A DNA stretch of 64,000 bases, taken from the NCBI RefSeq assembly GCF_001613245.1, contig NZ_BDBZ01000007.1:471308-535307 (forward strand), in the 5' to 3' direction. The notes below the pieces were generated by a model. The model ran no database searches and had not been told where the DNA came from. It was given only the letters and a program-made list of their open reading frames with translations. Both the position numbers and the translations under genes were made by a program. Positions within the stretch are counted from its first letter, which is position 1. Each line of letters starts with the position of its first letter. Below, piece by piece: positions 34,383-43,179 of the stretch. The stretch comes from Nocardia speluncae NBRC 108251 (GTDB lineage: Bacteria; Actinomycetota; Actinomycetes; Mycobacteriales; Mycobacteriaceae).

Positions 34383-34775
34383 TCAGAAATCGTTGTCGCG
34401 GGTGCGCTCGTTGTCGCGTAAGCGATCATAGTCGGTTCGGGCGTTCGGCGACCACAGGATCGGGTGGGCGCCGGGACCGCAGTCCTCGCTCCATCGGATG
34501 GTCGATTCGGGGCGCATCCGTTCTGCCGGCCGATGCAGGATGCGCAGGTTGGTGCACAGTCCCAAGACTCCGGCGGTGGCCGCGCCCACATCGGTATTCG
34601 TGCATTCGATATCGAGCCGACTGCCGACCGGAACCGCTGAGCAGAACGCGTCACCGGGCGGCAGTGCCCGAGCGGCCCCCGCGCCGACGGTCGTCGATAC
34701 CGCCACGACCGCGGAACCGGATATCACCGCGCCCGCTATCAATAGCCGTCGGGCGGTTCTCTTGGGGACAGACAC
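34383..34775 (-). CDS. Small secreted protein
   Basis: 130 aa from GTG 34775. An N-terminal signal peptide (KRTARRLLIAGAVISG ... AGAARA) is followed by a mature part with four Cys (FCSAVP, LDIECTN, GLCTNL, SEDCGPG) that could form disulfides, and a charged Arg/Asp/Asn tail ending TRDNDF. No known family recognised. It is likely exported to the cell envelope. Confidence 0.65.
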   Translation of the reverse strand: MSVPKRTARRLLIAGAVISGSAVVAVSTTVGAGAARALPPGDAFCSAVPVGSRLDIECTNTDVGAATAGVLGLCTNLRILHRPAERMRPESTIRWSEDCGPGAHPILWSPNARTDYDRLRDNERTRDNDF

Positions 34776-34841
34776 CGTATTTCTCTCTTTCCCTGCACTG
34801 CCGAACAATTCAGAAAAGCATAGGTATCCGGAACCGACTTC

Positions 34842-35138
34842 TCATCGGAAGGAACTACCGAAGGCGCCCGGCGCCGAGGCGGCGGTGAACAGTCCGGCCA
34901 CCAGCAGGATCGGGATGATCGCCGCGGCGACGACCACCAGCCCCACCAGCAGACGGCCGAACATCTGCGGTGCGAGTCCCAGTGGCAGCAGCATCTGCTG
35001 GTCGGATTCGGCCAAGCCGCCGCTGGTGACGATCTCCACGACCGCGGTCATCCGCACCGGGGCGGCGCGCACGTATTCCAGGTTCGAGCGGATGTAGGCG
35101 CGCAACCGGCCGGTGGGCGTGGTTTCGGCGTCGATCAT
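34842..35138 (-). pseudogene. TetR C-terminal remnant fused to an unrelated membrane segment
   Basis: A 98-residue frame. The first ~48 residues (TPTGRLRAYIRSNLEYVRA ... IVTSGGLAESDQQM) look like the ligand domain of a TetR regulator, whose DNA-binding half is missing. The rest (FGRLLVGLVVVAAAIIPIL ...) is a hydrophobic helix and tail that does not belong to TetR proteins. It lies 18 bp downstream of an MFS gene, the usual place for the exporter's own regulator, so a recombination event has probably destroyed it. Confidence 0.5.
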
Positions 35139-35156
35139 CGGTGCCGTGCAGGCGGC

Positions 35157-36416
35157 CTAGACACAAGGTCCATCCACACGGCGTCCGGTTCGGTGGTGGA
35201 GTGTGACCAAGGCGCTCGAGAGCACGGCGGTGGCGGCGAAAGAGACTGCGAGGACGGTGAACTGGGTAGATCCCGGCGCGGTGGTTCCGAGCAGTGCAGT
35301 GCCGGCCGCGGTGCCGGCGTAGAGCGCGGAGTTGTTCCAGGAGACCGCAGGGGCGCGGAGATCGCCCATTGTCGCGGTGAGGTATTCCTGGCCGGTGCCG
35401 ACATACGCCGCGCCGGCCGCGAAGGTGACGACCCACCCCGCGACACAGACCCAGGCGATAGTCGAGCTTGTTGCGGCGTACAACCCCACGATCATCAGCG
35501 ACCCGTAGCCGATGTTCAGGATGAACTGGTCGTGATCCCTTCGGTGGAAGAGATCGACGAGGTACCCGGCCACCAGCGCGCCGATCATCGACCCGAATCC
35601 GACCGCCGCGCCGACGAGGCCGAGCCGGGAGGTGTCGAAACCGAACCGGTGCAGGAGCAGGGCACCGGCAAAAGTGTAGGTCGCGTACCGGGCGGCCTGG
35701 GCGAAGAAGTTCGCGGACACCACCAGGGTGAAGTCGTGGTTACGCCACAGCCCGGCCGATGCCGCCAGCACCCGCCGTGGACTGCGGTTTCGTGGCGGAA
35801 CCCGGGTCTCGCCGGTCAGCGCGAGGCCCACCAGTACGGTAGCGACGGCCGCGGCGATCGCGATGGCGGCGAATACCCACCGCCAGCTCACGGTATCGGC
35901 GACGACCGCACCGGCGGGGACACCCAGGATCTGGCCCGCCGCGAAGAACGCGGAGACGCGCGATACCGCGCGACCGCGTTGTGTCGCGGCGGCGGTCTCC
36001 GTGACATAGGACCACACCGCGGGACCCATCAGCGCGGCGCCGGCACCGGCGAGTACTCGTCCCGCGATGAGGAACTCGTACGACGGCGCCAGCGCGCTGA
36101 GCGTTTCGCCGGCGACGAATACGCAGGCTCCGGCCACGATCGTCGTCCTGCGGGTCCACCTGTCGGCCAGGGCCGCTACCAGCGGACTGACGGTGGCGTA
36201 AGTCAGCGCGAAGGCGGAGACCGACATGGCCGCGCGGGCAGTGGAAATGCCGAACTCGTTCGCCAGCACGGGGAGCAGCGGGGACAGGACGAACATTTCC
36301 GAACCCAGCAGGAAGAACAGCACGCTCGCCAGTGCGTGTTTGCCCCACGGGGTCCGGACGACAGCGGCCCGTCCACCGGCGACTTCCACTTCGCTGGACA
36401 GCGATTCGGTAGCCAT
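35157..36416 (-). CDS. MFS drug exporter, DHA1-type
   Basis: A 419-aa protein from ATG 36416, with GGAGGGAAAG upstream; the frame runs on to 36467. Twelve hydrophobic segments. Motif A is ALADRWTRRTTIV and the helix-5 antiporter motif is GQILGVPAGAVVAD. Related to AraJ/CmlA-like efflux pumps. Its probable TetR regulator immediately downstream is broken, so expression may be constitutive. Confidence 0.83.
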   Translation of the reverse strand: MATESLSSEVEVAGGRAAVVRTPWGKHALASVLFFLLGSEMFVLSPLLPVLANEFGISTARAAMSVSAFALTYATVSPLVAALADRWTRRTTIVAGACVFVAGETLSALAPSYEFLIAGRVLAGAGAALMGPAVWSYVTETAAATQRGRAVSRVSAFFAAGQILGVPAGAVVADTVSWRWVFAAIAIAAAVATVLVGLALTGETRVPPRNRSPRRVLAASAGLWRNHDFTLVVSANFFAQAARYATYTFAGALLLHRFGFDTSRLGLVGAAVGFGSMIGALVAGYLVDLFHRRDHDQFILNIGYGSLMIVGLYAATSSTIAWVCVAGWVVTFAAGAAYVGTGQEYLTATMGDLRAPAVSWNNSALYAGTAAGTALLGTTAPGSTQFTVLAVSFAATAVLSSALVTLHHRTGRRVDGPCV

Positions 36417-36551
36417 ACCTTTCCCTCCATCGCTCGGTATCGCCCGGCGGAAGGCGTCTGTGGGCAAACCGCCGGATACACCGCATCGGTGTGCTCGAGT
36501 ACGTGGACGACGCTGCCCGGCCCCGGCCGGGGTGGAATTCGCCCGATTCCG

Positions 36552-36869
36552 TTACGGGTGGCGCGCCCGGGCGTCGACCGCCCACGGCCCGATCATCGGG
36601 ATCCACTCCGTGATCTCATACGAGGCGATGTATCCGTGCCGGTAGAACGGGTCTTCTTCGACGACAGCGACGATGTCGTCCTTCCGGTGGGCCGAATAGA
36701 TCATCGCCGCGCCGGCGTTCTCACCAGCGGCGAAGGGCCCGGACCCGAGGATCAGCCCCCGGTCCGCTGCCGCGGCGAGGTAATCCTTGTGCTCGGGGCG
36801 TCGCGCGTCGCGGCCCGCGTGGTCGTCGGTATAGCGATACCGGACCAGGAAGAACGCCACGTCACGCAC
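36552..36869 (-). CDS. YciI-family protein
   Basis: About 105 aa. GTG 36869 or GTG 36860 are both plausible starts; both lie at the stop of the FAD dehydrogenase gene, so the two are coupled. YciI signature: FFLVRYRYTDDHAGRDARRP, then LILGSGPFAAG and DPFYRHGYIASYEI. YciI-like proteins are small dimeric alpha/beta barrels; relatives include muconolactone-isomerase-like and dehydrochlorinase-like enzymes. Last gene of the minus-strand part of cluster B. Confidence 0.8.
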   Translation of the reverse strand: MRDVAFFLVRYRYTDDHAGRDARRPEHKDYLAAAADRGLILGSGPFAAGENAGAAMIYSAHRKDDIVAVVEEDPFYRHGYIASYEITEWIPMIGPWAVDARARHP

Positions 36870-38595
36870 CCTTCGAGGTCTCGGTGGCCGCGGGACCGTG
36901 GGACTGCCGGGCGAGGCCGGCGGCGTCGCGGCCGATGGTGTAGCCGAAGACGAGGGCGGGCCCGATGTTCGCGCCGTATCCGGGGTAACCGCCACCGAAT
37001 ATGCTCACCGCCGCCGAACCGGCTGCGAACAGTCCGGGGATGGGCCGGTCGTCCTGATCGAGTACCCGGCTGTGTGGGTCGACGGCGAGACCCGAGTAGG
37101 CGCCGAGGTCGCCCATCTGGATCCGCGCCGCGTAATAGGGTCCCTTGTCGATCGGTTCGAGGTTGGGGTTCGGGGTATGGGCCATATCGCCCTTGAAGTG
37201 ATGGAACCAGTTGGAGCCCCGGTTGAATTTCGGGTCCTCGCCTCGTGCTGCGCCGCTGTTGAACTCCGCGAGCGTCTTCTTCAGGCCCCGCGCGTCGACG
37301 CCGATCTTGTCCGCGAGTTCCTCGACCGTGTCCGCGCGGTGCAGGAATCCGGTCTTCTTGAAATAACCCTGCGGGATCGGCCACGGCTTGGCATAGCCGA
37401 TACCGTACTTCCGCATCGCTTTCGAGTCGGCGATGATATAGCCGACCGTATCGTCGGCGCCGGTATTGTCCCGGATCATCGCCACCCCGAAATCGTGGTA
37501 CGAGCTCGATTCGTTGGCGAAACGCTCGCCGCGGCGGTTCACCGCTATCAGACCCGGCAATCCGAAGGCGCGCAGGTGCGGGAAGATGCGCTGCTGCCCG
37601 CGCAGTCCCGTGAATACGGTGACCGGTGCCCAGGCGGCGGGTTCGTGCACTGCGGTATCGACGTGCCCACCGAGCGGCGCGGCGAGCCGGACATTGTCTC
37701 CGTCGTGACCCACCGTCGGCGTGAAGTGGTTGTGGCCCTGTGGGTCGTGCCGCCAGTGCTGGCCGCGCAGTGCGGCGTCCGCCGAGTATCCACCCGCGGC
37801 GATCACCACGCCGAGCCGCGCCTCCACGGTGCATGCCTGCGCGCCGCCGAGTACGGCTCCGGTCACGCTGCCGTGCTCGTTGCGGACGATCTTCGTCACG
37901 GGGGTCCCGGTCCACATCCGAATGCCGAGCTTCGCGGCCGACGAGACCATCCGCACCATGAGCGAGTTGCCGTTGGTGCGATCGAAGGAGCGTCGGAATA
38001 CCGCAGTCTCGGCCCATGTCTTCAGCAGCTTCTTCGTCACATAGACGAACGACTTCCAGGATTGGTTCGCGTGCAGGAATTCCCCGATATCGGGACCGAC
38101 CTCGGGCATGTAGCCGAACACAGTATAGGTGTCGAGGTAGGGGCGCAGGCGCAGTCGGTTCGTGCCGAGCATGCGCGCGTCCGCCATCTTGCCGGAGATC
38201 GCCCGGCCGGAGGCTTTGGCGCCGGGGACATCCATCTGATAGTCGGGTGCCATTTCGGGGTAGACGAATTCGACATCGGTTTCCCGCTCCAGCCAGTCGA
38301 TGGCTTCCGGTACTTCGTCGAGAAAGGTCTCCACCATTTCGGCCTTGAAGCAGTCCTCGGCGAGCGCCCTGATGTAGGTCTCGATCTCTTCTCGGGTGTC
38401 ACCTTCGGCAACACCCTGTTTGTTGCCGGGAACCCATGCCCAGCCACCGGAGATCGCGGTGGTGCCGCCGAGCCACTGCGATTTCTCGGCGACGATCACG
38501 CTGTGGCCTTCGCTCGCCGCCTTGAGCGCCGCGGCCATCCCGGCCGCGCCGGATCCGGCGATCAACAGATCGCATTTGACGGTTTTCGGGCTCAT
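36862..38595 (-). CDS. FAD-dependent dehydrogenase, KstD/fumarate-reductase flavoprotein type
   Basis: A 577-aa protein from ATG 38595 (GAAAGGAAACG upstream); the frame is open further but that part is a shadow. FAD-binding GSGAAGMAAALKAASEGHS, then LGGTTAISGGWAW. The C-terminal FAD closure is GYPGYGANIGPALVFGYTIG. This group holds 3-ketosteroid delta-1-dehydrogenases and related CoA-ester or ketone dehydrogenases. No steroid ring-degrading genes lie nearby, so the substrate is left open. It is the only large oxidoreductase on this strand of cluster B. Confidence 0.84.
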   Translation of the reverse strand: MSPKTVKCDLLIAGSGAAGMAAALKAASEGHSVIVAEKSQWLGGTTAISGGWAWVPGNKQGVAEGDTREEIETYIRALAEDCFKAEMVETFLDEVPEAIDWLERETDVEFVYPEMAPDYQMDVPGAKASGRAISGKMADARMLGTNRLRLRPYLDTYTVFGYMPEVGPDIGEFLHANQSWKSFVYVTKKLLKTWAETAVFRRSFDRTNGNSLMVRMVSSAAKLGIRMWTGTPVTKIVRNEHGSVTGAVLGGAQACTVEARLGVVIAAGGYSADAALRGQHWRHDPQGHNHFTPTVGHDGDNVRLAAPLGGHVDTAVHEPAAWAPVTVFTGLRGQQRIFPHLRAFGLPGLIAVNRRGERFANESSSYHDFGVAMIRDNTGADDTVGYIIADSKAMRKYGIGYAKPWPIPQGYFKKTGFLHRADTVEELADKIGVDARGLKKTLAEFNSGAARGEDPKFNRGSNWFHHFKGDMAHTPNPNLEPIDKGPYYAARIQMGDLGAYSGLAVDPHSRVLDQDDRPIPGLFAAGSAAVSIFGGGYPGYGANIGPALVFGYTIGRDAAGLARQSHGPAATETSKGA

Positions 38596-38708
38596 ACTTC
38601 GTTTCCTTTCCGCTGAGCGTTGTCCGGGCGCCGCCGTGGTTCGTGTGGCGTTGCCGGATGAGGGAGTACTCGGAGTGGATGGGATTCCGGGCCGGTCCGG
38701 GCCTGCGG

Positions 38709-39152
38709 TTACCGGGCTGGTGTGGGCCTGTCGCCGGTGCCGACGGGGCGTGCGCCGAAGGACATCCGGTCGGTGTAACGGAGGGCGACGATTTCGACTC
38801 GATCGTCGGGCCGGACCTCGGTGTCGCCCCACAGGCGGGTAGCCAGTCGCAGCCCTTCGTCGAGGTCGACGACGCACACGCGGTAGGGGACCTCGTCGAC
38901 GAACGCGGTGGGCGCGGCGTGGATCGTGGTGAACGAGTAGAGGGTGCCCAGGCCGGACAGGTCGATCCAGGTGACCTGGCGATCCCAGGTGTGTGGGTCG
39001 ATCGGTTTCGGTGGAAAGGTGGGCCGGCCGGTGGCAATACTCGCGGTCGTGATCAACCGCCCTTCGCGGAGCGCGGTCCAGAACGGCTCGGTGGCCTCGG
39101 TGATGCGCGGGGGGTAGGGATGGCGAGCGGGGATATCGACTATCGGGATCAT
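38709..39152 (-). CDS. DUF35 OB-fold protein without zinc-ribbon cysteines
   Basis: A 147-aa protein. The ATG overlaps the stop of the thiolase-like gene by one base (TGATG). N-terminal helix ITEATEPFWTALREG, then a region where the zinc ribbon should be (TASIATGRPTFPPKPID) that has no Cys; the OB fold follows (GTLYSFTTIHAAP ... VPYRVCVVDLDEG). Its counterpart in cluster A keeps four Cys. It is presumably the partner of the upstream thiolase-like protein, as in Ltp2/DUF35 pairs. Confidence 0.82.
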   Translation of the reverse strand: MIPIVDIPARHPYPPRITEATEPFWTALREGRLITTASIATGRPTFPPKPIDPHTWDRQVTWIDLSGLGTLYSFTTIHAAPTAFVDEVPYRVCVVDLDEGLRLATRLWGDTEVRPDDRVEIVALRYTDRMSFGARPVGTGDRPTPAR

Positions 39153-40345
39153 CAGTGCACGCCTTCCAGAACATGAACCAGCGCCGCGTTGTAATTGCCG
39201 AGTTCGGCGCTGGTGAGCGCGAGTTCCACGTCGTGGACCTGGCGTGCGCCGGCTGCTCCGCACAGTTGCTCGAATGCTTCGACGAAGCTGTAGAGCGGGG
39301 TGATGTAGGCGGGGTGCCCGCGTGAAGTGAGACCGCCCGAGGTGCAGATCGGAATATCGCCGCCGAGGCCGGTGCGACCCTCGGCGGCGTATTTCGCGCC
39401 CATCCCCCGGGGCATCAGGCCGAGGGCCTCCGCCGCCAACACCTCGACTATGGTGCACGGCGCGTAGATTTCGGCCAGGTCGATATCGGACGCAGTGACC
39501 CCGGCGTCGTCGTAGGCCTGTCGGCCGGCGACCCGGGCGGCCTCGAGTGCGGTCATATCGTTGGGTGTTTCGCTGATCTGGTGTGCTCCCTCGTGGTAAA
39601 AGCCGCGCGAGCGAACGCGCACATACGGTCGGCCCGTAGATCGGGCGACCTCTTCTTCGGCAAGGACGAGGCAGACGGCGCCATCACTGCGTGGTGGTAC
39701 CTCGTAGAGTCCGAGCGGTTCGACGATCATGGGCTGGGCCAGTACCTCGTCGAGGGTGATCGGAGTGCGGAACTGCGCCAACGGGTTCAATTCGGCGTGG
39801 CGGCGATTTTTCACCGCGACGGTGGCCAGCTCCGCCCGCGACGAACCGTGGTCGTGGATGTAGCGCGTGGCATCCATCGCGTACCAGGCGATCGGCGTGA
39901 TCCCGAACGGGGCCTGGAAGTCGACATCGCCCACGGCGCGCATCGAACTCATCATGTGTTCGCGTGCGGGAATCGCCGTTTCGAAGTTCACTCCCAGTGC
40001 CAGAGAGACTTTCGAGCGTCCGAGCAGGATGTCGTTGGCGGCGTGCTCGAAGGCGAAGCCGCCGGTCATCCCGTTGCCCAGTACTTCGCAGACGTTGCCC
40101 GCGCAGGGTAGCTGCAGGTAGTGCGCCATGAAGGTGGCGAAGTACTTCTGCGCGGTATAGGGCCGGGGCTGCGCGAAAGCCATTCCTTGCACATCACTTT
40201 TATCTATTCCGGCGGCCGTGGTGGCTTGCAATACCAGCCGGGCCAGGACCTCGTGTTCGAGTACCTGGACAGCCGACTCGGGCGGGCTCTGCCACTTGCC
40301 GACGGGCAGGGCGGCGGCCCCGATGATGGTCACGGTTTTCTCCAC
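39152..40345 (-). CDS. Thiolase-like (SCP2/Ltp family) protein without nucleophilic Cys
   Basis: A 397-aa protein from GTG 40345. At the nucleophile site the sequence is EVLGNGMTGGFAFEHAAND, Gly where Cys is expected. The C-terminal SCP2-type motif GGLTSRGHPAYITPLYS is kept, as is EIYAPCTIVEV. It forms a coupled pair with the DUF35 gene and is divergent from the ADP-forming synthetase. Like its cluster A counterpart it is more likely an aldolase or other CoA-ester lyase than a thiolase; this is inferred from family knowledge of Ltp2. Confidence 0.84.
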   Translation of the reverse strand: MEKTVTIIGAAALPVGKWQSPPESAVQVLEHEVLARLVLQATTAAGIDKSDVQGMAFAQPRPYTAQKYFATFMAHYLQLPCAGNVCEVLGNGMTGGFAFEHAANDILLGRSKVSLALGVNFETAIPAREHMMSSMRAVGDVDFQAPFGITPIAWYAMDATRYIHDHGSSRAELATVAVKNRRHAELNPLAQFRTPITLDEVLAQPMIVEPLGLYEVPPRSDGAVCLVLAEEEVARSTGRPYVRVRSRGFYHEGAHQISETPNDMTALEAARVAGRQAYDDAGVTASDIDLAEIYAPCTIVEVLAAEALGLMPRGMGAKYAAEGRTGLGGDIPICTSGGLTSRGHPAYITPLYSFVEAFEQLCGAAGARQVHDVELALTSAELGNYNAALVHVLEGVH

Positions 40346-40400
40346 GGGCGAGTCCCTACTTCTCAACGGCCTGAAAGCACCGTCGGTGTGATGCGGCCTC

Positions 40401-40430
40401 TTGACAGATCGGTTTGTGACTCACAACATA
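40401..40430 (+). promoter_or_regulatory. Cluster B promoter with palindromic operator
   Basis: A consensus -35 TTGACA (40401-40406) and a possible -10 near 40425-40430 flank TTGTGACTCACAA (40414-40426), a perfect odd-centred palindrome. It lies in the divergent gap that serves both strands of cluster B; binding here would block the plus-strand promoter. The GntR protein encoded at 49659-50399 is the likely ligand-responsive regulator, by inference. Confidence 0.5.
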
Positions 40431-40474
40431 TCAATGGAAGGACCAATGCGCCACTTGGTCAGAAGGAGGATTCT

Positions 40475-42655
40475 GTGACCCAGCCGAACGGGAGAAGTCT
40501 GTTTCTCCACGATGAACTGGACAAACTCATCGATCCCGCGGTGATCGCGGTGGTCGGGGCCTCGACGACCCCGGGTGGGTTCGGTCATCGCACGATGGAG
40601 AACCTGCGAGGCTTCACCGGCCGCGTCTACGGAGTGAACCCCCGCTACGACAGTGTCGAAGGCCGGGTCTGCGTACCTACGCTGGGTGATCTACCCGAAG
40701 TGCCCGACTGCGTAATCGTCTGTGTGGCACGGCAGCTGGTGTTGGAAACACTGGAGGAAGCCGCTCGGATCGGTGCTCGCGGCGCCGTTGTCTACGCCTC
40801 GGGCTTCAGCGAAACCGGCCGCGACGACGGCATCGCCGCGCAGCACGCCATCGCCGAACTCTCCCGGCGCACCGGTCTGCGGGTCGCGGGACCGAACTGT
40901 GTGGGCCTGGTCAACGTCGCCACCGGCGGCGCCATGAACTTCATGACCGACTCGGGGGCGATCACCGCGGGCGCGGACGGGGGAATCGCGATCGTGTCCC
41001 AGAGCGGCGCACTCGGCTACACCGTCCTACAGGCTGTGGTGCGCGGCGTCGGTATCAGCCACTACCTCGCCGCGGGGAATTCCGCCGATGTCGATGTCTG
41101 CGACTACATCGCCTATCTGGCGGAAGAACCCACGGCCGAGGTGATCATCTGCCTGCTGGAAGGGGTAGAGAGCGGCGAGCGCTTCCTACAGGCCGCCGGA
41201 CTCGCCGAGGCCGCCGGCAAACCGCTCATCGTCTACAAGGCGGGTAACAACGAGAAGAGCGGCCGGGCCGCGCTGTCGCACACCGGCACCCTGACCGGTT
41301 CGACCGCGGCGTACCGAGCGGCCTGCGAACAGGTCGGTGCCATCTGGCTGGACGACCTCGAGGCGCTGACCGAAACCGCCGCGTTCTTCGCGAAGAATCC
41401 GTTGGGTCCCGATACGCCCGGGGTCGGCATCATGTCCACCTCCGGGGGCGCCGGCGTGATCAACGCCGATAAAGCGGAGGACAACGAGCTCGACCTACCC
41501 GATCTGCACAAGAGCACCCGCGATGTCCTCACCGAGGTCGTACCGGTGTTCGGGTCGATCGGCAACCCGGCCGATCTGACCGCCGAAGTGCTCAAGGACG
41601 CGGCAACCTTCTCCCGCTGCCTGGACGCGTTCGCCGCCGATCCGGGCCTCGGCGTGGTCGTGGTGCCACTGGTATTCGTGCACGAGTCGACGACCGGTGT
41701 GCGCGCGCCGCTGCTCAGCGCGGCCGGGGCCCGCACCGATACCGCCCTCGCCGCGGTGTGGATGAACGATTGGCTGGAGGGTCCGGGCAGCCGCGTTCTC
41801 GACGGCGATCCGAACGTCACACTGTTCCGTTCCCCGGCACGGTGTATGCGGGCGATCCGGTTGTGGCAGGACTGGCACGCGCGACGCCGGCACCTGGCCG
41901 GCACCCGCCGCGCGAAGCGCGTCTCGGATCCCGCCGCTGCGGTAACCGCCCGTGGCATTCTCACCGCGAGTGGTATCGGTGCGTCGGCGCTGACCGAACA
42001 GCAGGCGAAGGCCATCCTGTCGGCCTATGGGATCGCCGTCCCCCGGGATGTGGCGGTCCGCACCCCGGACGAGGCGGCGCAGGCAGCGGACCGTATCGGC
42101 TACCCGGTGGTGCTCAAGGTCGCCTCGCCCGATATCCAGCACAAAACCGAAATCGGCGCGGTCCGGCTGGATCTCACCTCCGCCGAGGAAGTGCGGCAGG
42201 CAGCGGCGGAAATTCTCGACAACGCAAGCCTGCTCGTGCCCGGCGCGCGGATCGAGGGTCTCAGTGTGCAGACAATGCTGGACAGCGGGGCGGAGGTCCT
42301 GCTCGGCGCCCGGATCGATCTACAGTTCGGGCCGCTGATCACCGTCGGTTCCGGCGGCATCCTGGTGGAGCTGCATCGTGATATCTCGACCCGGCTGGCG
42401 CCGGTATCGGTGGACGATGCCCGCCGGATGATCGAATCACTGCGGCTGCACCAGATCCTGACCGGTGTGCGGGGCGACCCCGGCTACGACATGGGGGCCC
42501 TGGTCGACGCCGCCGCCCGATTCTCGGAAATGGTGGGCGATCTCGCGGACATTCTCGCCGAGGTGGATGTGAACCCCTTGATCGTCGGCCGTTCCGGCGC
42601 TACCGCCGCCGACGCCCTCGTCGCCGTACGCGATACCGAAGCAGTGACCGTTTAG
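40475..42655 (+). CDS. ADP-forming acyl-CoA synthetase, alpha-beta fused
   Basis: A 726-aa protein from GTG 40475, behind AGAAGGAGGA. Domain order as in cluster A: CoA-binding (IDPAVIAVVGASTTPGGFG), ligase domains with the phospho-His motif ALSHTGTLTGSTAAY, and C-terminal ATP-grasp (GYPVVLKVASPDIQHKTEIG). It makes an acyl-CoA from a free acid with ATP and CoA. It starts the plus-strand operon of cluster B, whose following genes are beta-oxidation-type enzymes and a TRAP importer. Confidence 0.88.
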   Translation: MTQPNGRSLFLHDELDKLIDPAVIAVVGASTTPGGFGHRTMENLRGFTGRVYGVNPRYDSVEGRVCVPTLGDLPEVPDCVIVCVARQLVLETLEEAARIGARGAVVYASGFSETGRDDGIAAQHAIAELSRRTGLRVAGPNCVGLVNVATGGAMNFMTDSGAITAGADGGIAIVSQSGALGYTVLQAVVRGVGISHYLAAGNSADVDVCDYIAYLAEEPTAEVIICLLEGVESGERFLQAAGLAEAAGKPLIVYKAGNNEKSGRAALSHTGTLTGSTAAYRAACEQVGAIWLDDLEALTETAAFFAKNPLGPDTPGVGIMSTSGGAGVINADKAEDNELDLPDLHKSTRDVLTEVVPVFGSIGNPADLTAEVLKDAATFSRCLDAFAADPGLGVVVVPLVFVHESTTGVRAPLLSAAGARTDTALAAVWMNDWLEGPGSRVLDGDPNVTLFRSPARCMRAIRLWQDWHARRRHLAGTRRAKRVSDPAAAVTARGILTASGIGASALTEQQAKAILSAYGIAVPRDVAVRTPDEAAQAADRIGYPVVLKVASPDIQHKTEIGAVRLDLTSAEEVRQAAAEILDNASLLVPGARIEGLSVQTMLDSGAEVLLGARIDLQFGPLITVGSGGILVELHRDISTRLAPVSVDDARRMIESLRLHQILTGVRGDPGYDMGALVDAAARFSEMVGDLADILAEVDVNPLIVGRSGATAADALVAVRDTEAVTV

Positions 42656-42669
42656 GAGGACAACAGAAC

Positions 42670-43152
42670 ATGGGCAAATGTGTCGAAGAATTCGTTATCG
42701 GTGAGGTATCCGTCAGCCCGGGTCGCACCGTCACCGAAACCGACGTGGTCCAGTATTCCTGGGTTTCCGGCGATACGAACCCCATGCACACCGACGCCGA
42801 ATACGCCGCTCGCTCGCCGCTCGGCCGGCGCATCGCGCACGGAACCCTGGGCATGTCCATCTGCACGGGACTCAGCGCTCGGATGGGGCAGTTCGACGGC
42901 ACCTCCATCGCCGCCCTCGGCGTCGACGAATGGCAATTCCTCGCACCAGTTTTCATCGGCGACACGGTCCACCTGCGAACCACCGTCGTATCGAGCCGGG
43001 TGAGCTCGACCAAACCCGATCGCGGGGTGGTGGTCCGGCGGATGGAGCTGCTCGATCAAAACTCGCAGATCGTCCAGCGCGGGCTGATGAAAACCATGGT
43101 GTACACCAAGGCCGGTCTCGCGGCCGCCGAATCCGGCAACAACCCTCGCTGA
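42670..43152 (+). CDS. MaoC-like enoyl-CoA hydratase
   Basis: A 160-aa hot-dog protein with hydratase-2 motif YSWVSGDTNPMHTDAEYAA: catalytic Asp and His present, followed by RRIAHGTLGMSI. It starts 14 bp after the synthetase. It adds water to an enoyl-CoA, consistent with the acyl-CoA dehydrogenase encoded next. Confidence 0.85.
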   Translation: MGKCVEEFVIGEVSVSPGRTVTETDVVQYSWVSGDTNPMHTDAEYAARSPLGRRIAHGTLGMSICTGLSARMGQFDGTSIAALGVDEWQFLAPVFIGDTVHLRTTVVSSRVSSTKPDRGVVVRRMELLDQNSQIVQRGLMKTMVYTKAGLAAAESGNNPR

Positions 43153-43179
43153 ACCGAACAGACCACAAGGAGTAACCGC

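Noticed and set aside
35193..37196. A 667-codon plus-strand open frame
   Set aside because: It lies antisense to the MFS and FAD dehydrogenase genes, with composition typical of a GC-rich antisense shadow and no family features.
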